DNA of 64,000 bases, taken from contig NW_026262604.1 in NCBI RefSeq assembly GCF_021869535.1, positions 56,692,247-56,756,246 on the forward strand. Direction: 5' to 3'. A model generated the notes under the pieces. That model ran no database searches and was not told where the DNA came from. It saw nothing but the letters and a program-made list of their open reading frames with translations. Position 1 is the first letter of the stretch. The number at the start of each line of letters is the position of its first letter. Position numbers and translations under genes: made by a program. Below, piece by piece: positions 1 to 10,406 of this stretch. The stretch is from Mytilus californianus (lineage: Eukaryota > Mollusca > Bivalvia > Mytilida > Mytilidae).

Positions 1-8
1 ATACAAAA

Positions 9-230
9 TAAATCGTAAATGATAATAAGTATTATGTGAACTGAAATATTTGCCACTTAACGTTAATTAGCAAGTAAAAATCAATCGTAAAGAATAATAA
101 ATATTATGTGCACTGAAATATTTGCCACTTTACGTTAATAAGCAAACAAAATGTGCACTGAAATATTTGCCACTTTACGTTAATAAGCAATCAAAATTCA
201 ATCATAAAAATAGCAAGTATTATATGCACT
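9..230 (+). repeat. degenerate tandem copies of a dispersed repeat (family D)
   Basis: The phrase gaaatatttgccact recurs at about 45, 115 and 160, each followed by acgttaat(t/a)agcaa, with a period of about 73 and then 47 bases. The same family occurs singly at 1076-1118 and 1172-1223 (inverted), 2098-2145 and 50937-50985. It is non-coding; a 69-codon open frame across it is incidental. Confidence 0.75.
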
Positions 231-2097
231 TTAACAACTATATATGTTCGGTTTATTTAATGAAGTACAAATCCGATATGTTATTAGCTGATGTCAACTA
301 CAGTGACGACACTCGATCAATACCATGTTAACCTCTGTGTGTATACAAGATACAAGTTCCATTCATACATTTCATTCATAACTCACCTATCACATGTACA
401 TAAAAGTACTGAAGACTTTTAATCTTTATTATTTCTGACAATAGAACCATTAGGATGGAACATATATTAATTAAAGGTGGAGCTATATTTTTAGCCACGC
501 CCCACCTACAACTGAGCATTTAAAGGAAGAAGCTTTGGATATAAACTTACAAAAAGCAATATTCTTTCAATCGGATATATAAATCTGTTTTACATTTAAC
601 TGTTTTAGCGCTTCAGGTAAGAATATTTGAATTACACTTTTTACTATAATATTTATGTATCTATTTATTTAATTTTGGTGTTATCTATATTTATGCACTG
701 AAAAATTAGTAAAACATCTGAAACGTTTAGATGATATATTGCTTTTTTTGTATTTACGGTCACAAGTACAAATTTGTCATAGTATGTGGAACTGTTTAGT
801 TTTAAGCAGAATATTAAAATTTCGGAAATGATTTGAAAGTTAAAAAACGAGCCAACATTGTATGGTATAGTAAAAAAAAAGAAAAGAAATCAAAGCATTT
901 ACAATAATAATGATAATATTGAATAAGAATGCATCTTTAGAAAAGGACTATACAGCATATTCCAATGTGCACAATGCATACTTGTATTCTTCGTTTGTAT
1001 GACACACAATACCTTACGGTCTTTGTAATGACTAAATAGTATAAGATCAACACTATACTGCAAATTTATGATTGATTGATTGATTGACTATAGTATTGTT
1101 AACGTTCAGTGGCAAATAATTCGGTTTTAAGTGATGACTAAATAATATGAGATCTATACTATACTGCTTATCAATGATTGATTGATTGACTATAGTATTA
1201 TTAACGTTCAGTGGAAAATATTTCAAACATATTCAGGATAATATGAGACATCAACATTAACAAGTGAAAAAACATAATTATAAATCTTGCATTGTGATAA
1301 TACATAGCACGAAACGTCAAGATTGGCATAAATCTTGAATAATGGCCTTTGGTGTAGGAATGCTTAAATTGGAAATCTTTACAGTCAGCCTTATGTGAAA
1401 ATATTTTAAAAAAAATCGTTTATAGCAATTGGACTTTTTTTTTGCATTTTTGATTTCAATATGCTTACATTTCAAGACGTCAGGCATCAATAGCTCTCAT
1501 TTTGCAGCAAAAAAAAATATGTACATGTATAGTTGAAGTCTGGCTTTTTGATACGAGTCCCTATTGCTAAAAACTTGATTTGTAAGCATTTATGTACGCC
1601 TTTCCTGCCTATACATGTTTCGTGTTGATTTTTTTTTTAATTTGTCTTGTTCGTATATTTCCATGTACATAGATTGGCTTAAAATTAAAACAAAAGTGGA
1701 ATTGACCGGGGGTGGCACTTAACCCCACACAACTGGTGAAACACAAAACGAATATTTTTATATTTTTTATTCACAAGGTCAAATTCTGACACATCTTTTT
1801 TACTGGTTTTGTATGGTAATATTACCCAATTACTCAGTCGCAAATGTACTTTTTTTGTTTTGTTTTATTTGTTTGACTCATTGAAGTATACAATGTACTT
1901 ACTATCCCGCGTCTTACTAACCTCTGTGTTCATTCAATATGTTACTTACACACAATCCCAGAATCTGTTGCCGTTATCTTTATATTTTTATGTTTCATTC
2001 ATTGATTTATATCACAATTTAATAAGAAATCAAATCTATTTTACATTTTGTACCAAACAAATAAAATATACATGTCTTTTTTTTGTCTTGAATATAC
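231..2097. other. non-coding AT-rich stretch with one tandem duplication
   Basis: Apart from the candidate promoter (490-616), the only structure I see is a pair of about 90-bp direct copies at 1029-1118 and 1136-1223. Each ends in inverted family D sequence (tgattgattgattgacta, then aacgttcagtgg). No supported gene. Confidence 0.6.
490..616 (+). promoter_or_regulatory. candidate promoter and untranslated first exon of the P450 gene
   Basis: A CACCC/Sp-type box (ccacgccccacc) lies near 495 and a TATA-like gatataaa near 538. They are followed at a plausible distance by a short stretch ending in cttcag and a strong donor, gtaaga, at 617. No ATG-led frame of note lies in the exon. An acceptor (ctcttacag) at 7766 could join it to the P450 coding exon across a 7.1-kb intron. 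The link is inference; a transcript spanning 616/7767 would be needed to support it. Confidence 0.25.
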
Positions 2098-2145
2098 TAG
2101 AAATATTTGCCACTGGATGTTAAGCAAGCAACATCTAATCAATCC
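2098..2145 (+). repeat. family D dispersed repeat copy
   Basis: gaaatatttgccactgga followed by tgttaagcaagcaac and a degraded aatcaatcc tail. A second forward copy is at 50937-50985. Confidence 0.65.
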
Positions 2146-2221
2146 ACCTATTTGCTTTTCCTCAATTCGTGTCTGAAGAAAAGTGTTTTGAAACTGAAAG
2201 TAATCTACATTCACAAAACCG

Positions 2222-2330
2222 TATTTGGACTTTTTTATTCGAACGTTACTGACGAGTCCTTTACTGACGAAACGCGCGTCTCGCGCACAACATTTTTATC
2301 CTGGTATATATGATGAGTTTACTGTGCGCG
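2222..2330 (+). repeat. hammerhead-bearing dispersed repeat, copy 1
   Basis: Shares the layout of the copies at 20965 and 33685: a T-rich lead with ttttattcga, the ribozyme core, then acaa.atttttatcctgg and tatatgatgagttta. Unit length is about 110 bp. Confidence 0.7.
2244..2285 (+). ncRNA. hammerhead-type ribozyme motif, copy 1
   Basis: Core boxes are CTGACGA (2249-2255; position 7 is free to vary), GAAA (2269-2272) and GTC before the predicted cleavage after 2280. Stem II is GTC/GAC (3 bp, 7-nt loop). Stem III is the minimal ACG/CGT pairing within 2272-2279. Stem I pairs 2244-2248 with 2281-2285 with one mismatch and one wobble. The repeat-borne, minimal-stem-III layout resembles type I hammerheads described in animal retrozymes and Penelope-like elements. 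Activity is uncertain because stem I is damaged. Confidence 0.65.
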
Positions 2331-4268
2331 TTAAAATATATTCTAATTTACACCCTTCTTACACATTTGTATGACTTAACTTATCAGTCATTATAAAGGT
2401 CAAACGAACTCTTGAAGATGAGTGGGTTGTAAGAGAATTGATTTAAAACTGGGAATTTTTGCAGAAAACAAGGAATTAAAAGTTAATGCAAAAGTCACAA
2501 AATTAAGATAGCCCTAACCACTTTATCAGGGACTATATAAACAATTAACTTATTTCTAGGAACTACATATTTTGGTCAACAACATTTTAGGGGAACATAT
2601 CACTCTCCAGAAATACATTTTTATTTCATTTTTCGTCCTATTTTTCATTTTCTCAATTTTATATTTTGTATTTACTCGCGTATACGTGCACCAGAATGAT
2701 CGTAGTTATGGTTCAAGAAATATATGACCAACATGTAGTACTGTTGTTGATCTATCGTTTCAAGGACAAATTCTTTTATGTAATTTACAAGACAACAGCT
2801 ATATATGTGCGAGGGTTTGGACGGGGGTTTACAGAATAGAGAATAATTGGCAAAAAATATAAAGAATAGAGAAAAATGCACCAAAGAAAAAAAAGAATAT
2901 AAATAATGAGGTGCTAAAATATAATGAATAGAGAATAGAAAACAATGGCCTAAAAAGAATACAGAAATGAAGGACCCCCATCCAGACCCTCAAGTGCGCA
3001 GCATTAATTTCTATTATGATAGTAATGCAAATAGATACATCGCTCAGTAATCTGTAAAAGAAAAAGTCCCTTCAGATGAGTGAATTTCTATACTGTAACC
3101 TTCAAGTTAATCTGAAGCTTAAGAAAAGATGTCAACTTTCTATTAACTACTCAACTTGATTTCATTCAATGTTTGGATCAATACCACAATAAAGTACATT
3201 AATAAAAAGCGGCGTAACTGTCGCTGGTTAGATGTGTCTTTTGTCAATAGAATGCATTCTTTTCACAAGAAACTCGCAAAAATCCAATTCCGTTGTCTCC
3301 AGAAATTATATTGTCGGACAATTTGTTTCAAAAACAAATAACATTTGAAAACATAAATGTACGTTTATGTTGACGCCATATTTTCAATCATGTAAACATA
3401 ATGTTACATATACAGCAGGGCTGATAAAAGTATATTTTATACTCGAGTTTTATGATTTTATAATTCGTAATTTAATTTACTCAATATTGACCGCTTGTAA
3501 ATATATTCCGTTGCTGATTTCCCACGGTTTCATGAATGGTATGGTGCACCTAACACTCATTACACACCGAGGAGCAGTATTAACCACATATAGAGAGCTT
3601 TCCTTCAAGTTATAATATACACTCCCTGTAATTTATAAAAGTTAATGATATATTTATTTTTGTATGTGGTGAACCATTTATGGTTACATTAACATAAGTT
3701 TGAAATTAATTTTATTTAAAAAATATCAATACCATTTAGCATGCAAATTTATACAAAAAAATTATAATATATTCTGCACTTAAACGGGATTGTTGTAATA
3801 TTTGCCATTCATGAATTTGTTACAATGTTGTAATACAGTCTGTGCTAGTTTATATTTTGTCCTGAAATCAGTTAAATGAGTGACATATATTTAAAGTTTT
3901 ATCATGTTTAAAGAGTAAATCTATATGCCAGTGTAAACCCGGTAACAACGTTATTTAACGGACATTTGTACTAAAATGCAATTCAATTAAATTTTTCATA
4001 CAAGTGCTTATTTTAACTAAGTTTTGCCGAATGCAACATAAATGCATATTTTTCTTTTATTGCACATTGTTGCTGTCTTATTGACTAATAGCCCATATCT
4101 TTCTTTGTTCATATTCGATACAATGTTCTTAATGTAAATTATTTCGCCTATCGTTCTCACGAAAAAACAAAAACAGGTACAAATGTACTTCTGAATTCTC
4201 GGGTTTGTTTTGTAAGATATGGATGACCAAATATTGCCTGTATACAATATAGTCCAGTATAAATTGTA
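2331..4268. other. no gene seen
   Basis: AT-rich non-coding sequence. Short open frames here show no recognisable domain or splice context. 2810-2990 is a purine-rich stretch of gaatagagaa-like units. Confidence 0.5.
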
Positions 4269-4337
4269 AAGTGCTCATATTTACGACAATCTGTGTAACG
4301 TAAAGTGCTCATATTTACAACAATCTGTGTAACGTAT
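4269..4337 (+). repeat. 33-34-bp tandem duplication
   Basis: Two adjacent near-identical copies of the unit containing agtgctcatattta and caatctgtgtaacgt. Confidence 0.85.
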
Positions 4338-4407
4338 TATCAAATTAATACAGGGCTAGACATAACACAGATAAAACCTTTACCAAGTTAACCAGTCAGG
4401 AAGTTTG

Positions 4408-4890
4408 GTGTCCCGTAATGAGAGGTCATATGACGAGGTCAGATGACTTTATCAACCGTGTGTCTGACCTTTGTGCACTTAGTCGTCCGAACAAATTATG
4501 TTAACTTAATCGAATAGAACCAACTATTCCTAAGAATACATTTTTAAAAGATAATTACCAGATAAAAAAGTGTCCCGTAATGAGAGGTTATATGACTTTA
4601 TCAACCTTTCGTCTGACCTTTATGCACTAAGTCGTTCGAATAAATTATGTTTACTTATCGAAGAGAATGTGTTGCGTTAATCAAACATACATAAAAGTAC
4701 ATTTTTATAAAATAGTTATCAGATAAAAAAAGTGTGCCGTAATGAGAGGTCAGCTGACTTTATCAACCTTGCGTCTGACCTTTATGCAATAAGTCGCCCA
4801 AAGAAATTGTTTACTTATTGGACAGAATGTGTTGCTTTATATCAAACATACATAAAAGTACATTTTTTTAAAATAGTTAACAACTTTGTT
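4408..4890 (+). repeat. 162-bp tandem repeat, three copies
   Basis: Copies start at 4408, 4570 and 4732 (gtgtcccgtaatgagagg and variants). Each contains tgactttatcaacc, gtctgacctt, and a tail ending near aaagtacattttt. The even 162-base spacing points to unequal exchange rather than separate insertions. Confidence 0.85.
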
Positions 4891-5019
4891 AATTTATGTA
4901 TCATTGTCATTTTGCTTAGTTTCTTTTGTTACCTTTTCTGACATCTGACTCGGACTTCTTTTTAAACTGAGTTTTACTGTGCGTATTGCTATGAGTTTCT
5001 TTATTCTATATTGGCTAGA

Positions 5020-5130
5020 GGTATAGGGGGAGGGTTGAGATCTCACAAAACATGTTTAACCCCGCCGTATTTGCGCCTGTCCCAAGTCAGGAGCCTCTTA
5101 CCTTTGTTAGTCTTGAATGTTTTTTTAAAT
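5020..5130 (+). repeat. family A dispersed repeat fragment
   Basis: Contains ggagggttgagat, catgtttaaccccgcc and ctgtcccaagtcaggagcct, the head of the family A repeat seen more fully at 45870-46240. Confidence 0.7.
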
Positions 5131-5157
5131 TTTAGTTCCTTTATATGTTTTGGAGTT

Positions 5158-5345
5158 TAGTGTGACGTCCATTTTCACTGAACCAGTACACAATTTTATT
5201 TAGGGGCCAGCTGAGGACCACCTCCGGGTGCGGGATTTTCTCGCTGCGTTGAAGACCCATTGGTGGCCTTCGGGCTGTTATCTGCTCTTTGTCGGGTTGT
5301 TGTCTCTTTGACATATTCACCATTTCCATTCTCAATTTTAACAGA
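5158..5345 (+). repeat. family B dispersed repeat
   Basis: Contains gaggaccacctccgggtg, cgggttgttgtctctttg and ccatttccattctcaattt. The last part recurs inverted at 8152-8224 inside P450 intron 1. Confidence 0.7.
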
Positions 5346-7766
5346 TAGAAAAGTATTTTTAGATACATCTGTTTGTTTAGCATGTTATCTTTGTCGTTTT
5401 TTTTTATTTACAGAAAGTCACTTCACATTTATTTTCGGCAGATAACTAAATATATAGATATTCTGTTGATTCTACAAGACCTCCGCTGTGTTTCTTGACA
5501 AACTCAAAAGTCTAAATCAATTTTTTAAATGTTTTATTAAATTCCTCCGTAAAAGAAATGAATACTAGCCCTTAGAACTCACCTTTCAGAAAGTCGATAA
5601 AGTGTTAAATCGCAGTTAAAAATCAACTTTATCAGTGTATGCGTCTCGTTACATGGTTCATGTTTTCTGCATTACAACAGTGAGTTTATCAATTATATCG
5701 CACAGTATAACAATACTACACCACAGCTTATTAATTGATACTATTTACAAGAAGTGGACCAAAGACACAAATTCGTAACTCATATGATACCGTTCATATA
5801 TAGTGCAGTCAATTATTAAAACATCAACAATGATTTAACTTTAGATATCATCTCGTATCACCTTCATATCAATACACCATGACATATTGCTAAGTTAATT
5901 TAAATTGATTATGAATTTATTTTAATTTATTTAATACTGATATCATTTTGAAAATTTAATACAGAATAGAGAACCTTTTAAAAATAAATAATTATACTTC
6001 TTATTATAACTCCTGAAAGATTGTATCAGTCATCATTGTTTATGGTTTGTTGACTTAAAAGAAAGGTTCGGCTTTGAGGTACCAGATACTAAATAGACAG
6101 ATTTTAAAACAACGGTTTGGTTTCAACCACACCCGCAAGCGTCAATAAGTCCGATTTACTGCCTTGTACTTTTATCGAGTACAGTGTACTTTTCAGGCTA
6201 TGTTGTAAACACAGAAATAGTTTTTTTTCTTATGATTAATTCAAATACAAGCTGTTAATTGCTTATTATAAAACTTTAATGTGCTATTAAGGTATATTGT
6301 TACGACGTTATTGCCATTAAGTTGTGATATATAGGTGCATCTTTGCATAAGCATGTCGCTTAAGTTGATTTCGTTTTAAATTTGAAAAGTAGGCTGGTAT
6401 TTTTGATTAGGGCAGATGTTATAAGCTTCGGTGATTCTGAAAGTTCGCAATTCAGTTATCGTATCATAAAAAAGACTTCAAAAATGAAAAGCGATAGAAT
6501 TATGGAAACGATGTTAAGCTTTTTGCTGCACAATTTTCAAGACAAACAATTTGTCAGCAGTTCAATACTGGGTATAATTTTTAGGTTTTATTGTGACGTC
6601 ACTCGCTTGTTACCAATATTTTGTTATACTTATAAATTGATTTTGCAAAAGAAAAGAGTCATATTAGAATTGCTATTTAAGTAAACATGTTTATTCTACA
6701 TATACATGTATATACACTTAGAAACAGAACTTATATGCATCAAGTGCACAATCAATAACGTATACGAACTATTTATATACATCGTCTAAAAATTAGCCCA
6801 ACAAAGTTTGATCTGCAAATTTGCTATATCATACTTTTGAATAGTCCGAAAACGATAACACTTCGTCAAACTATGACCGGATTATGCTACTCATACAACC
6901 TACCATAACAACAATGGATGATTCAAATTGTAGACCTCGGTTTTATTATATAAATGCGAAAGTACGACCATTTACGATACCGCCCATCAGAAAGAAGTGT
7001 TTATGTACTTTTGTATATAATCATTGATCAATCTCATTGTAAAAATTCTTTAATCCAATTCTTGTATTATTTACATATTTGTTTAATACATTCGTACTTA
7101 AGATCGAAAGCAAGCAAAGAGTCACCTCCCACATTTTAAATAAATATAACCTTTAAAAGTAGGTGAAAAAGGATAAGCAATTTACAGTTTAAAATTCAAA
7201 ATATACTATTTTAAATGACTCGTCATAACTACTTCTAGGTTTAAATGGTTAAAGCTTTGATTGAAAGAATTTATAATAATAAAGATTATATGTGTTGATC
7301 AGGTAGTGCATTTCCATTATGATACATTAGAAATATTACTGTACTCAATATTGTACACCTACAACTTACAGACTATTATTTCTAAATGATCAAATATGAT
7401 TTTGTAATACTTACATTTGCTTTCTAATAGTACCACTAAAATACAGAATAAATATAAAAAAAGGATGTGGTGTGATTGACAATGAGACCGTTGACACGCT
7501 ATGTTTTTGTGATGGTGTTCTTTGTGAAATAATGTAATACATTTCGAGTAAAGAGCCTTTGAGATAAAGGAAATGGGTATTGATTTTTATTTCAAATATG
7601 AGTACGGTTTTAAACTGATTAAGTTGTAAAAAAATGAGTTTAAGACAAGCATACTACTGTATAATCAATAGACAAATAATTTAGTTTAATGAGTTATTAT
7701 TTTTTGTATTGTTAAATTATTTGTTAATTACTTTAAACATTTATCATGTTTATATATCTCTTACAG
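5346..7766. other. no gene seen upstream of the P450
   Basis: AT-rich. A 100-codon open frame at 6382-6684 has no recognised domain and no repeat or splice support. A family A terminal fragment (ggatgtggtgtgattgac) is at 7464-7500. If the 616/7767 join is real, this is the P450 first intron. Confidence 0.45.
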
Positions 7767-7862
7767 ACGACACCTGTCGGTGAAAACAACGACACCAGTC
7801 GGTGGAAACAAACGAAACAGCCGACGCTGTAGACGATATTTTTAAGTAAAGACTAAAAGAAA
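7767..7862 (+). other. putative 5-prime untranslated segment of the P450 first coding exon
   Basis: A candidate acceptor (ctcttacag) ends at 7766. The segment holds two imperfect copies of a 23-base unit (cgacacc.gtcggtg.aaacaa) and ends in agaaaATGG, a favourable start context. Confidence 0.35.
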
Positions 7863-10375
7863 ATGGCGCTTATTATTTTTCCATTGACATTTACCATAAA
7901 TCCACTGGTAGCACTTGTGTTAGTAGTTTTAGCAGTAGTCTGGTTTCTGTAAGTATTTTTTAAATAAATAATTTATAATTCAAAGCAGACATATTTTTAT
8001 AAATATTAGAAAACTTGTACGAAGCCGCTTTGGCAATTCTTAACGTACTTCTTTTATTCTCATAAGTTTCTTTTGTTAGCATATCGATACAATTGGCACT
8101 CGGCGTTTTTTAATTATGAATATGAATTAGATTTTTTTTAAAAAGGGAAAATAAAATTGAGAACGAAAATGGGGAATGTGTCAAAGAGACAACAACCCGA
8201 CCATAGAGCAGACAACAGCCGAAAGTTGGTATTTGTATCTTTGATGCAACCAGAAAGTACACACAACGTCATTGAAAGTCTTTTGTCCTTTTAAAAGATA
8301 AAAAAAAAAAACCGAAATGCCGACATGCAATAAGCCCAAATCGGTTCAATCCTTTCATTGAAACAAATGACAAAAGTACAACCGAATTAAGAATAGAAGT
8401 TCAACGGTTTATGATTAGATGTACAACGGTATTAAGACTATAAAAGTTCAATTGTATTTTTAATCGCAGTGTATTTGACAGATAAGTTTATATGCTGCAA
8501 TACGTAAGGTTTTTCTTACAGTTGTTTTTCTTACTTATTTTAGAAAAGTGAAAGACGACTATAAACTCTTTGAAAAGTTAAAGATACCAGGTCCCAAGCC
8601 AATGATGGTATTTGGGAGCATAGGAGAGTTTAAAGACAAGGTAACAATCACAAAAATGTTACGCCCAATTTTTACTTTCTAACTCCTTATGTATTCAATC
8701 AAGTCTGGTTCCCAGACTTTTGGTTCCCAGACTTTTAGCGTCGTCGTTCCCTTGGAAAGGCACTATGAAAGCTTTATTCTCTCTCTATGGCAAATACTTA
8801 AACAAGTCTTTATAAAAATAATTTCTTAATGATTTTACATCATATTTCATTAATCTTTATTATATATTTTATTATTTAAAACAATACGGTCCCCACTCGG
8901 AAAGTTTGGAGGTTCCAGCCTAATTTTTATTTATTTTGAGGAAATGAAAAAAAAAAAAAGAATGAAGGGACTTGAAACTCTAAAACCAATTTTTCGGAAT
9001 CCAGAAATAGAAGACGCTTACTTTTTGTAGTTTATCATATTTCTATTTCTTTGTAGAATCCATTGGACGTCTTCAAAGAATGGAGGAAAGTTTATGGAGA
9101 TATCTACGGGTAAATATCATTTCCACAATAATAAAAATTTCTTTTAGGAAAACCGTACATGTAACAAGCACATTATAGTGATTAAGTGCATAAAGGGAGA
9201 GCCACGACAGTCATGTGCATATTTATCAGCACATTACATCAAATATCACTTTAAAATTAAAATTCATATATTTTATGGTGAGTATTTTTTTTAAAGCAGT
9301 AAAAGTTATTTATAATCAAAACAAGGCGGATGCATATATACACTCTAATACCGGCTATTGATACTACATATGCAACTGGTAACACAGATCTTCTGTACAT
9401 GATTGTAAAATTCATTGTATTGCAATAGCAATTCGAACGACAGACAGAAATCGGCACAAGATAGCAAAGACAATTGTTTTGAATTGCTATCGAGGTCTCC
9501 GATCTTATTGTATCCGCCCCTTGATAGCCCTTACGTAAAAGGTTTGGTATTTTTATTACCGTTTGTGTTAAGGTATACTTGAATGGCTATCGAGGACTCC
9601 GATCCTATTGTATCCGCCCCCTGATAGCCCTTAAAAGGTTTAGTATTTTATTACCGTTTGTGTTAAGGTATACTTACATTTTGTTCCTTTTTTTCAGATT
9701 TTTCGAAGGATTTAGCCCCAGTTTAGTTGTTAACTGTCCAGAGATGGCAAAGCAAATTTTAGTGAAACACTTCGACAAATTTCACATTCGACCAGTAAGT
9801 ATATTACAATGTGTATATCAAAATACAATTTATACAAGATGTTCGTTTAAAAAGGGTGACTTATAAACATTGATAAACGAATAAATAACATATAAAGTGG
9901 TTTTGATATAAAGAGAATTCCAGATAATAACTGTAAATACAATAGCAGTCATATGATAATACATTTTTAATTTTTTAAGAAGCTCTTTTAATTTCTCTTT
10001 CTGTTTACTGTTTATTTCTTTTCAACCTATTTTTTGTGTATTTCAGTTGTGCAATCCCTTTGTGTATAGTCCAGATGAAAGCAGTCTTCTCAATACATAT
10101 GGTAACGAATGGAAGCGACAGAGATCCATTGTAGCCGCTGCCTTTAACTCTGTATCTATGAAACATGTAAGTCATTCACGTGTTTACCCAAACTATAACC
10201 CACATAATGCAGTCGTTATATTTCGCTAGGTGGAGAGATCGATTACGGGGAGGGGACTGAATTATTCGAGTTCATCGAACTACTACATCTGTGGAAGTTA
10301 AAAGTTTATGTAATTTGAAAAATGAAAATATGCACATTCAATTTCGAATACCACATAAGGGAGCTACCTTTTTAT

Positions 10376-10406
<31 letters not shown>

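Noticed and set aside
6382-6684. 100-codon open frame upstream of the P450
   Set aside because: No recognised domain, no splice context or codon pattern to support it; such frames are expected by chance in AT-rich DNA of this length.
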